Below, in pieces: positions 1 to 6,348 of a stretch of DNA of 10,300 nucleotides (within the stretch, counting starts at the first letter, position 1; the number at the start of each line of letters is the position of its first letter). The notes beneath the pieces were generated by a model. It did not search any database. It saw nothing but the letters and a program-made list of their open reading frames with translations, and was not told the DNA's origin. A program made the position numbers and the translations under genes. The stretch is from CAZQHK01 sp964593455. Its GTDB lineage: Bacteria > Muiribacteriota > CAYSPT01. The stretch spans positions 1 through 10,300 of the forward strand of contig CAZQHK010000067.1 of NCBI GenBank assembly GCA_964593455.1. The letters are read 5' to 3'.

Positions 1-19
1 TCAGAGTAATGAGAAAAGC

Positions 20-49
20 TTGACATATTAATTGAGATTATGCTAGAAT
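20..49 (+). promoter_or_regulatory. Strong extended -10 promoter for rpsU operon
   Basis: A perfect -35 hexamer TTGACA (20-25) is followed after an 18-bp spacer by TAGAAT (44-49). TGC directly upstream of the -10 gives an extended -10 element. Transcription should start near 56-57, leaving a leader of about 80 nt before the rpsU start. This is the best promoter in the window and probably drives rpsU and at least the NfeD/floA genes behind it. Confidence 0.85.
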
Positions 50-80
50 AACACCTGTGCAGTGAGAATTGTCTGCGTAG

Positions 81-108
81 AAACATGCTATTTTTATTTC
101 ACATGTTT
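81..108 (+). promoter_or_regulatory. Stem-loop in the rpsU 5' leader
   Basis: AAACATG (81-87) and CATGTTT (102-108) form a perfect 7-bp inverted repeat around a 14-nt AT-rich loop. It lies in the predicted rpsU leader, about 15 nt before the Shine-Dalgarno run. There is no T-run after the stem, so it is not an intrinsic terminator. It could be a control element for S21 synthesis. The stem is seen in the sequence; the function is inference. Confidence 0.4.
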
Positions 109-138
109 GAATTATGTTTGGATGAGGAGGCGTAAACG

Positions 139-333
139 TTGACGGAAGTCACCGTTAACCCCAACGAGGATTTTGATAAGGCCTTACGAAGGTTCAGGCA
201 AAAGTGTGCTCGGCAGGGGATCAAGCGAGAGATCCGAAAAAGAGAACATTATGAGAAACCGAGTGTCACCAGAAAGCGCAAGCAACAGGCTGCAGTAAGG
301 AAGGAGCGCCGTCGGTCAAGAGGCTATTATTGA
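139..333 (+). CDS. rpsU: 30S ribosomal protein S21
   Basis: This is a small basic 64-residue protein of the S21 (bS21) family, a late-assembling 30S protein near the anti-Shine-Dalgarno end of 16S rRNA that helps initiation. The family pattern is clear: an acidic N-terminus, then FDKALRRFRQKC (residues 12-23), then REIRKREHYEKPS (30-42), then an Arg/Lys-rich tail ending in RGYY. Length is within the family range of about 57-71. The start is TTG at 139, chosen because a strong GAGGAGG site (124-130) sits 8 nt upstream and no ATG fits the family N-terminus. It is the first gene after the 20-49 promoter. The TTG start may keep its output low relative to transcript level. No yqeY follows it, unlike in Bacillus. 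Confidence 0.95.
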   Translation: MTEVTVNPNEDFDKALRRFRQKCARQGIKREIRKREHYEKPSVTRKRKQQAAVRKERRRSRGYY

Positions 334-376
334 TAAAGCCAAACTAAGATCAGGCGCTATCGGACGGGGTAGGCGA

Positions 377-1822
377 ATGAGACACGAGGCTCTGCGGCTT
401 TCGGTCTCTCTTTTTATCACATCGGCTTTCATGGCCATACTGCTTGGATGTGTAATAGTTGGGCCGAGCCGGGCTCTTTATGAACCCAATACTGATAGTA
501 TTGTTGTGGTTCCCGTTCATGGAACGATTGAACTTGGCCTCTCGAGCTTTCTGAAACGTGTAGTGGGAGAAGCAGAACAGGCGGGGTACAAGGGGATTAT
601 TCTCGACATGGATACGCCTGGCGGACGGGTAGATGCCGCCGTTATTTCCAAACACGTTCTCTTCGCGGCAAATATACCTGTGGCAACGTTTGTATCCCGG
701 GAAGCAATTTCTGCCGGGGCAATGATCTCTTTGGCCACTGAAAAAATTTTTATGGCACCCAGTGCCACTATTGGCGATATCGAACCGATTCCCCGAAAGG
801 AAAAAATTTTAACATACATGCGGGCACAACTCAGGGAAATCGCAGAAAAGCGTGGACGTGACCCTTTCCTGGTCGAAGCCATGGTAGATCGGGATCTTGA
901 TGTGGTTTGGATTTCGCATGAAGGTACCAGGAAGGCTATGCTGGCGGATAGTTTCGAGAAAATGAAAAAGGATGGCCAGGACATAAAACTGTTAAAAAAA
1001 ATTGCTCCGGCCGGCACCCTGTTGACGCTCACCACTGGAGAAGCGCTTGAACTGGATATCGCAGAAGCCAGGTACGACACCCTGGAATCTTACGTGAAAG
1101 ACCGGTTCGGCAAAAGCACAACGATCAGGGTCGAGTCACCGAACTGGGCCGAAGGGCTGGTCAGATTCCTCACGAATCCCACGGTTAGCGCTATTCTATT
1201 CACCCTTGGTTTCTGGGGGCTTATCGCCGAAATTACCAGCCCTGGAATCGGGTTCATGGGCGGTGGCGGTGTGGTGTGCCTGTCTTTGTATTTCTGGGCA
1301 CAGTATCTCACCGGCCTGGCCGGCTTGGAAGTATTCTTTCTTCTGATATTTGGAATTGTGCTGATGGCCGTGGAGATTTTTGTCATACCGGGGTTTGGTG
1401 TAGCCGGCCTTACGGGCGCCGCCGCGCTTGGCGGCGGGGTACTCTGGTCGTTTGCCAGGTTATGTCAATACAATTATTCTCAGATGACGTTCCACATCGT
1501 GGGTTCTATGGTAGTACTATCGGTACTGGTTTTTTTTACTATCAAGTACCTACCCCGTTCACGGGTGTGGAGCCAGTTGACATTGGCCGAGGAAGTGGCC
1601 ACGGAAGCAGGATATCTGGCCGTACCCGAAGAGTTGTCCGATTTGGTGGGAACCGAAGGAGTGGCTTTGACCGATCTCAGACCTTCCGGATTGGCTCGGC
1701 TCAACGGACGGAGAACAGATGTTGTCACGGAAGGAAATTACCTGAATAAAGGAGATGCCTTACTCGTTCACCAGGTGGCTGGAGTACGGGTGGTTGTACG
1801 CAAGAAACAAGAACAAGTCTAA
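377..1822 (+). CDS. Long-form NfeD membrane serine protease (ClpP-class, NfeD1b type)
   Basis: This 481-residue protein has the layout of the NfeD/YqeZ and Pyrococcus PH1510 family. Residues 1-33 form a signal segment with a possible lipobox (LLGC, Cys25). Residues about 43-240 are a ClpP-class (crotonase-fold) protease domain: DMDTPGG (77-83) fits the oxyanion region, Ser112 in AISAGAM is the likely nucleophile, and Lys141 or Lys143 the likely general base. A block of about five membrane helices follows (about 267-392), then a C-terminal NfeD OB-fold domain (about 405-478). PH1510 is known to cleave stomatin, an SPFH protein, so the floA gene two positions downstream fits as partner or substrate. 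The start is ATG 377 behind a modest GGGGTAGG. The C-terminal part is paralogous to the next gene. Confidence 0.88.
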   Translation: MRHEALRLSVSLFITSAFMAILLGCVIVGPSRALYEPNTDSIVVVPVHGTIELGLSSFLKRVVGEAEQAGYKGIILDMDTPGGRVDAAVISKHVLFAANIPVATFVSREAISAGAMISLATEKIFMAPSATIGDIEPIPRKEKILTYMRAQLREIAEKRGRDPFLVEAMVDRDLDVVWISHEGTRKAMLADSFEKMKKDGQDIKLLKKIAPAGTLLTLTTGEALELDIAEARYDTLESYVKDRFGKSTTIRVESPNWAEGLVRFLTNPTVSAILFTLGFWGLIAEITSPGIGFMGGGGVVCLSLYFWAQYLTGLAGLEVFFLLIFGIVLMAVEIFVIPGFGVAGLTGAAALGGGVLWSFARLCQYNYSQMTFHIVGSMVVLSVLVFFTIKYLPRSRVWSQLTLAEEVATEAGYLAVPEELSDLVGTEGVALTDLRPSGLARLNGRRTDVVTEGNYLNKGDALLVHQVAGVRVVVRKKQEQV

Positions 1823-1823
1823 C

Positions 1824-1831
1824 GGAGGTGA
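1824..1831 (+). promoter_or_regulatory. Ribosome binding site deciding the short NfeD start
   Basis: GGAGGTGA is followed 5 nt later by ATG at 1837. An in-frame GTG at 1828 lies inside this Shine-Dalgarno sequence, so it cannot use it. The ATG at 1837 is therefore the preferred start, giving 192 rather than 195 residues. Confidence 0.75.
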
Positions 1832-1836
1832 GGATC

Positions 1837-2415
1837 ATGGATCCCTGGGCGATACTTTTTTTATTACTGGTAGGTGGATTGTTGCTGTTGCTGGTGGAAT
1901 TTCTCCTGGTCCCGGGATTCGGTTTGGCCGGCGTAGTCGGCCTGTCAGCCATCGTATTCAGTATCGGATACGCTATTTTTGCCGCTTTTATTGCTCAAAG
2001 TATAGCGGTAAACACGGCAATGACTTTTATTTTCTCGTCGATTATCGTCAGTGCGGGATTGGTGGTCATGGCCATCAAGTACCTTCCTAAAACAGCTCTC
2101 GGCCGGCGGTTGATTCTTGAATCGAGTTTCAAGAGCGAAGCCGGTTATGTCGGTTCCAATGAGAATCTGGAGCAAATGGCCGGCGCCACCGGCAAAACCA
2201 TCACGCTCTTGAGACCGGCAGGTATGGCTGAAATCAAAGGGTACCGAGTGGACGTGGTCAGCGAAGGTGAGTTCATCCCGAGCGATACAGAGATCAAGGT
2301 TATTAAAGTTGAAGGCAATCGAGTTGTGGTAGTCCGCATGGAAGAGAAAGAACACGATCAGATGGGAAATAGCGTATCTGATTCATCGGACAATGAAGGA
2401 GAGAAGGTGGCCTGA
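1837..2415 (+). CDS. Short NfeD-family membrane protein (OB-fold)
   Basis: This 192-residue protein lacks the protease domain. It has two or three membrane helices (about 6-24, 28-52 and 62-80) with the NfeD landmark EFLLVPGFGLAG (21-32). A cytoplasmic C-terminal NfeD OB-fold follows (about 100-170), with EAGY (101-104), LLRPAGMAEIKG (124-135) and RVDVVSEGEF (137-146). The last 20 residues are acidic and Ser-rich. Short NfeD proteins are commonly encoded beside flotillin/SPFH genes and are thought to bind or modulate them. It starts 14 nt after the long NfeD and its TGA shares one base with the floA ATG (TGATG), so translational coupling is likely. It closely resembles the C-terminal part of the preceding protein, which suggests tandem duplication. 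Confidence 0.87.
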   Translation: MDPWAILFLLLVGGLLLLLVEFLLVPGFGLAGVVGLSAIVFSIGYAIFAAFIAQSIAVNTAMTFIFSSIIVSAGLVVMAIKYLPKTALGRRLILESSFKSEAGYVGSNENLEQMAGATGKTITLLRPAGMAEIKGYRVDVVSEGEFIPSDTEIKVIKVEGNRVVVVRMEEKEHDQMGNSVSDSSDNEGEKVA

Positions 2416-3404
2416 TGGATGGCATAGGAGAGTTTGCGGGAATAATCGTTGTTGGAGTTATTTTTGGGTTAGCAGTGCTGCTTTATATCGTACCGATCCC
2501 CCTTTATATAGCTGCTGTAGCTTCACGGGTAACTATCAGTCTCGGCAACCTGGTGGGAATGCGTATGAGACGTGTACCGCCTTCGGGGATCGTGCTTTCG
2601 TTGATCCAGGCGGTCAAAGGCGGAATCCCGGTGAGCGCAGGGGACCTTGAAACACACTATCTCTCAGGCGGAAATGTCATGAAAGTGGTAAGTGCTCTTA
2701 TTGCCGCCAGTCGGGCCGGTTTTCCTCTCAATTTCAAGAAGGCGGCGGCTATTGACCTGGCCGGCCGGGACGTGCTGAAAGCCGTTCAGATGTGCGTAAA
2801 TCCCAAGGTTATCACCACCGGTGAGGTGGCGGCCATGGCCAAAGACGGTATTCAAATCAAAGCGGTGGCCAGGGTGACGGTGCGGGCTAATATCGAGAAA
2901 CTGGTGGGCGGTGCCGGGGAAGGAACGGTTCTGGCCCGGGTCGGCGAAGGTATATGTACGGCTATCGGTTCCGCTGATAAACATGGATTGATCCTGGAGA
3001 ATCCGGACCAAATTTCCAAACACGTGTTGGAAAAAGGGCTTGATGCCGGTACCGCTTTCGAGATACTGTCCATCGATATCATGGATGTGGACGTGGGAAG
3101 AAATGTCGGCGCCGAGCTCCAGATAGACCAGGCAGAGGCTGACAAAGATGTGGCCCAGGCCAAAGCCGAGCAGCGTCGTGCCATGGCAGTGGCCAGGGAG
3201 CAGGAGATGAAAGCGCTTGAGCAGGAGATGAAAGCAAAGGTCGTGGCTGCCCAGGCAGAGGTGCCACTGGCCATCTCCGAATCGCTTCGCTCCGGCAAAA
3301 TGGGGCTGATGGATTACTATCAGTTAAAGAACATCATTGCTGACACAGGCATGCGTGCTTCGATCTCCAAAATGGGTGGCGGCAGCAGTGTCTCTTTGAT
3401 GTAG
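2415..3404 (+). CDS. floA: Flotillin-like protein FloA
   Basis: This 329-residue SPFH-family protein matches FloA (formerly YqfA, about 330 residues) along its length. An N-terminal hydrophobic anchor (about 8-37) is followed by a conserved stretch LGNLVGMRMRRVPPSGIV (43-60). The SPFH/PHB domain lies at about 130-230 and includes IQIKAVARVTVRANIEKLVGG (146-166). An Ala/Glu/Lys-rich coiled coil follows (about 232-285), then ESLRSGKMGLMDYYQLKNI near the C-terminus. FloA oligomerises at the inner face of the membrane, organising functional microdomains and influencing fluidity, secretion and signalling. It starts at ATG 2415 behind a purine-rich site (2396-2408), coupled to the short NfeD. The coiled coil contains a heptad-length DNA repeat (3198-3239). 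Confidence 0.95.
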   Translation: MDGIGEFAGIIVVGVIFGLAVLLYIVPIPLYIAAVASRVTISLGNLVGMRMRRVPPSGIVLSLIQAVKGGIPVSAGDLETHYLSGGNVMKVVSALIAASRAGFPLNFKKAAAIDLAGRDVLKAVQMCVNPKVITTGEVAAMAKDGIQIKAVARVTVRANIEKLVGGAGEGTVLARVGEGICTAIGSADKHGLILENPDQISKHVLEKGLDAGTAFEILSIDIMDVDVGRNVGAELQIDQAEADKDVAQAKAEQRRAMAVAREQEMKALEQEMKAKVVAAQAEVPLAISESLRSGKMGLMDYYQLKNIIADTGMRASISKMGGGSSVSLM

Positions 3405-3406
3405 CA

Positions 3407-3441
3407 GTTTCATGCCTGCCCGTTCGGGGCACTTCTGAAAC
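3407..3441 (+). promoter_or_regulatory. Stem-loop between floA and the next gene
   Basis: GTTTCA (3407-3412) pairs with TGAAAC (3436-3441). Inside them TGCCC (3417-3421) pairs with GGGCA (3427-3431) around a small loop, with 4-nt internal bulges on both sides. No T-run follows, and the outer strand directly abuts the AGGTGG ribosome site (3442-3447) of the next gene. It may be an mRNA processing or translation-tuning element, or a weak attenuator. Confidence 0.4.
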
Positions 3442-3453
3442 AGGTGGAATGGT

Positions 3454-4053
3454 ATGAATGATTTCAGTGTAATCGTTGTTATATTTGTCATAGTTGTTAT
3501 CGCCAATATCATGAAGAAAGCCGGCGGCTCACTGGTGGGTAAAGTATCCGACTCTATCGATCAATTCCAGACACAGCTGAATTCCTGGGAACCGAGAACC
3601 GCCGGAACACAGGGACTCAGCCGACCGGCTGAGTCCTACCGGAAACGCCATCGGGTTAAAAAAAGAAAATCCGCGATGAAGAAACATGATGATGATACCC
3701 GTAATGTTCAAAAACTGGCCCGGGAAGACAATCTGTATGCCTTGTACGACGGTAAGCTCCAGCGGGCCGAACGGGAATTACTCGGCCGCTACCCGACCGA
3801 GAAGCAGGTTCGTGATCTCGAACAGAAGCTTGACTGGCTTATGGGGCGGGCACTTTCGGGGAGCAAAGAAGAGCGCTACTATAAGAACCTGCTCACCCGA
3901 GTGCGGGGAAAAAGGGGAAAAATAGAGCATCATCAACAGCACCATCTCCAGGGACTGACATTTCTCAACAAGCCCCTTGACCGGAAGAAACTGGTCGAAG
4001 GAATTGTTATGGGGGAGATACTTAAACGCAAACATTTTGATGTCAACAACTGA
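3454..4053 (+). CDS. Unrecognised membrane-anchored basic protein
   Basis: I do not recognise a family for this 199-residue protein. Residues 4-19 form one hydrophobic helix (FSVIVVIFVIVVIANI), followed by a Lys pair, so the rest is probably cytoplasmic. Residues about 60-80 are strongly basic (RKRHRVKKRKSAMKKH). The middle (about 88-145) is predicted helical and charged, including ELLGRYPTEKQVRDLEQKLDW and ERYYKNLLTRVRGKRG. A His/Gln-rich patch (159-165) precedes a C-terminal stretch LVEGIVMGEILKRK, which resembles a short amphipathic helix. The start is ATG 3454 with AGGTGG 6 nt upstream. Its place directly after floA suggests a link to membrane microdomains, but nothing in the sequence proves that. 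The base composition matches its neighbours, so it is probably a real native gene. Confidence 0.8.
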   Translation: MNDFSVIVVIFVIVVIANIMKKAGGSLVGKVSDSIDQFQTQLNSWEPRTAGTQGLSRPAESYRKRHRVKKRKSAMKKHDDDTRNVQKLAREDNLYALYDGKLQRAERELLGRYPTEKQVRDLEQKLDWLMGRALSGSKEERYYKNLLTRVRGKRGKIEHHQQHHLQGLTFLNKPLDRKKLVEGIVMGEILKRKHFDVNN

Positions 4054-4198
4054 AATATCAGGGTAGAATTCCGCCTGATTCCGTCGAACCGTGAATAATC
4101 GATGGGCAGGCGGTCGGCTTATTATCGCAAGTCTGTAAGGATATACGGCCCCAACTGGGAAATGAAAAACACCATATCACTATGAAGGAGGATTTATC
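4054..4198 (+). other. Gap before hppA with a 7-bp inverted repeat
   Basis: This 145-nt gap holds no gene. CCGCCTG (4071-4077) and CAGGCGG (4107-4113) form a perfect 7-bp inverted repeat with a 29-nt loop and no following T-run. A TAGAAT (4064-4069) resembles a -10 but lacks a -35 at usable distance. A very good ribosome site GAAGGAGG (4184-4191) ends the gap, 7 nt before the pump start. The region is long enough for a separate promoter, but I cannot identify one. Confidence 0.35.
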
Positions 4199-6226
4199 AT
4201 GGAAGGAATACAGAATTATTTATACTTGGCACCGATTATCGGCGGTGTGATCGGGTTAATCGGCGCTGTCTTATTCGCCATACGGGTGGTAAAAAGTCCA
4301 ATCGGGAATGAGAAAATGGAAGAGATCGCCTCGGCTATTTCAGAGGGAGCAATGGCATTTATTTCCCGGGAATACCGGATTATCGCCATTTTTGTGGTAG
4401 TCATGGCAGTGATATTAGGGAAATTTATTTCTCCCGGGTCGGCTCTCTGTTTTGTGGCCGGCGCTATCTGTTCCGGGTTGGCGGGATTTGTGGGAATGAA
4501 GATCGCCACCAAGGCCAACAGCCGGACCTCGCAGGCGGCCCGTAAAGGTGTCGGACCGGCATTGAAAGTAGCTTTTTCGGGCGGGGCAGTCATGGGTTTG
4601 ACCGTTGTGGGCCTGGGCCTGGTGGGCCTGGGCGGTCTCTACATGATATTCAAAGGACGTCCGGATGCGGAAACGGTTGACATTATCAAGGGATTTGCCC
4701 TGGGTGCATCGTCAATAGCACTCTTTGCTCGGGTAGGCGGCGGTATTTACACCAAGGCGGCGGATGTGGGAGCTGACCTGGTCGGCAAGGTTGAAGCCGG
4801 TATTCCAGAAGACGATCCCCGCAACCCGGCCGTAATCGCTGACAATGTCGGTGACAACGTGGGCGATGTCGCCGGTATGGGGGCCGATCTCTTCGAATCA
4901 TTTGTGGGATCCATTGTGGCCGCCATGGCGCTGGGCGTAGTAAAAGCGAGTTCCTCCGCCGGTATTATGCTGCCCATGGTCCTGGCAGCCATCGGCGTAA
5001 TAGCCACGATTATTGGAACCTTGTTCGTTCGCACCGAGGAAACCGGGAAAGTGCAGAAAGCGCTGATGATGGGACTTATCGTGAGCAGTGTGATCGTCAT
5101 TATCGGGGCTTTCTTCGCTACTCGTTTCATGATCGGTTCGACCTTCGGTATTGCCGCTATAAACGTATTCTGGGCCATCGTAGCCGGTCTTTTGGCCGGC
5201 GTGGTCATCGGGGTGGTCACCCTGTACTATACCGCTGACAATTACAAACCGGTGCAGGATCTGGCAGAATCGGCCCAGACGGGGCCGGCTACCGTCGTGA
5301 TTGCCGGTCTGTCCCTGGGGATGATCAGCACCATCGTACCCGTGTTGGCGATTTGTGTCGCCATCTTCATCTCTTACCATTTGGCGGGACTCTACGGGAT
5401 CGCCATCGCCGCGGTAGGGATGCTTTCTACGGCAGGTATGACTATCTCGGTGGACGCTTACGGGCCCATCGCGGACAATGCCGGCGGCATATCCGAGATG
5501 GCCCAACTGCCGCCCGAGGTCCGGGGAGTTACCGACAAGCTCGACTCGGTGGGCAACACCACTGCCGCTATCGGTAAAGGGTTTGCCATCGGGAGCGCCG
5601 CTCTTACCGCCCTGGCACTTTTCAGCGCCTACACCGCCGCCTGTGAACAGGCAGCCGGAGGAGTAGTTTTTTCCATCGATATCACCGAACCCAAAGTTAT
5701 CATAGGCCTGTTTATCGGGGCCCTGCTCCCGTATGTCTTCGGTGCTCTGACCATGAGCTCAGTGGGACGGACCGCCTTTCGTATGATCGAGGAGGTTCGC
5801 CGCCAGTTCAAAGAAGTTAAAGGTATTATGGAAGGCACCACGAAACCCGACTACGCTTCTTGCGTCTCTATCAGCACTGATGCCGCCTTGTGGCAGATGA
5901 TAGTACCGGCTTCCATGGCCGTGGTCGTGCCTATTCTGGTAGGGATCTTCATGGGGCCCAAGGCTTTGGGCGGATTACTGGCCGGTGCCCTGATCAGCGG
6001 ATTTTTAATGGCGGTTTTCATGGCTAATGCCGGCGGGGCCTGGGACAATGCCAAGAAATACATCGAGGCAGGCAACCTGGGTGGAAAAGGAACTCCGGTC
6101 CACGCCGCCGCAGTGGTGGGAGACACGGTGGGCGATCCTCTTAAAGACACATCGGGTCCGTCCATGAATATCCTGATCAAACTTATGAGTATCGTGTCCC
6201 TGGTGTTTGTACCGCTATTTTTCTAG
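4199..6226 (+). CDS. hppA: K+-dependent membrane-bound pyrophosphatase (Na+ or H+ pump)
   Basis: This integral membrane protein (675 residues, about 16 helices) couples hydrolysis of cytoplasmic pyrophosphate to ion export. The PPi/Mg site motifs are intact: GGGIYTKAADVGADLVGK (180-197), EDDPRNPAVIADNVGDNVGD (204-223), DNAGGISEM (426-434) and GDTVGDPLKDTSGPS (641-655). Ala456 and Gly459 in GNTTAAIGKG are the signature of the K+-stimulated subfamily; K+-independent pumps have Lys and Thr there. Glu233 in DLFES sits where Na+-pumping members carry their gate Glu, but some H+ pumps share it, so the exported ion is not settled. The start is ATG 4199 with GAAGGAGG upstream. It lies between the flotillin module and dnaG, an unusual place. 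Such pumps are common in energy-limited anaerobes. Confidence 0.97.
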   Translation: MEGIQNYLYLAPIIGGVIGLIGAVLFAIRVVKSPIGNEKMEEIASAISEGAMAFISREYRIIAIFVVVMAVILGKFISPGSALCFVAGAICSGLAGFVGMKIATKANSRTSQAARKGVGPALKVAFSGGAVMGLTVVGLGLVGLGGLYMIFKGRPDAETVDIIKGFALGASSIALFARVGGGIYTKAADVGADLVGKVEAGIPEDDPRNPAVIADNVGDNVGDVAGMGADLFESFVGSIVAAMALGVVKASSSAGIMLPMVLAAIGVIATIIGTLFVRTEETGKVQKALMMGLIVSSVIVIIGAFFATRFMIGSTFGIAAINVFWAIVAGLLAGVVIGVVTLYYTADNYKPVQDLAESAQTGPATVVIAGLSLGMISTIVPVLAICVAIFISYHLAGLYGIAIAAVGMLSTAGMTISVDAYGPIADNAGGISEMAQLPPEVRGVTDKLDSVGNTTAAIGKGFAIGSAALTALALFSAYTAACEQAAGGVVFSIDITEPKVIIGLFIGALLPYVFGALTMSSVGRTAFRMIEEVRRQFKEVKGIMEGTTKPDYASCVSISTDAALWQMIVPASMAVVVPILVGIFMGPKALGGLLAGALISGFLMAVFMANAGGAWDNAKKYIEAGNLGGKGTPVHAAAVVGDTVGDPLKDTSGPSMNILIKLMSIVSLVFVPLFF

Positions 6227-6348
6227 AATCCGGGTCAAGGCAGGTATCTTCTCTACCGGTGTGCTTAAACGATATCTCATACCTTGATTGCTGCTTCTGT
6301 GTATGAAGGAGAAGGCTGGTCTTTTACAACAGAGAGATGTGAAACCCC
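6227..6348 (+). other. Gap between hppA and dnaG
   Basis: These 122 nt hold no gene. AGGTAT (6242-6247) and ATACCT (6279-6284) form a 6-bp inverted repeat with a long loop and no T-run, so it is not a convincing terminator. An AAGGAG (6306-6311) is too far from the dnaG ATG to serve it. I see no convincing promoter. Confidence 0.3.

Noticed and set aside
1276..1749. 157-residue plus-strand frame inside the long NfeD
   Set aside because: It is an out-of-frame shadow of the conserved NfeD membrane and OB regions with no family similarity.
1828..1830. GTG start for the short NfeD
   Set aside because: It lies within the Shine-Dalgarno sequence; ATG 1837 has correct spacing.
4037..4069. Promoter TTGATG/TAGAAT upstream of hppA
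   Set aside because: The spacer is 21 bp and there is no better -35 at 16-18 bp.
4071..4113. Intrinsic terminator before hppA
   Set aside because: The 7-bp inverted repeat has a 29-nt loop and no U-tract, so it was kept only as an inverted repeat.
4898..5506. 202-residue minus-strand frame inside hppA
   Set aside because: Low-complexity His/Gly/Asp-rich translation that mirrors the pump's codons; the plus-strand gene is certain.
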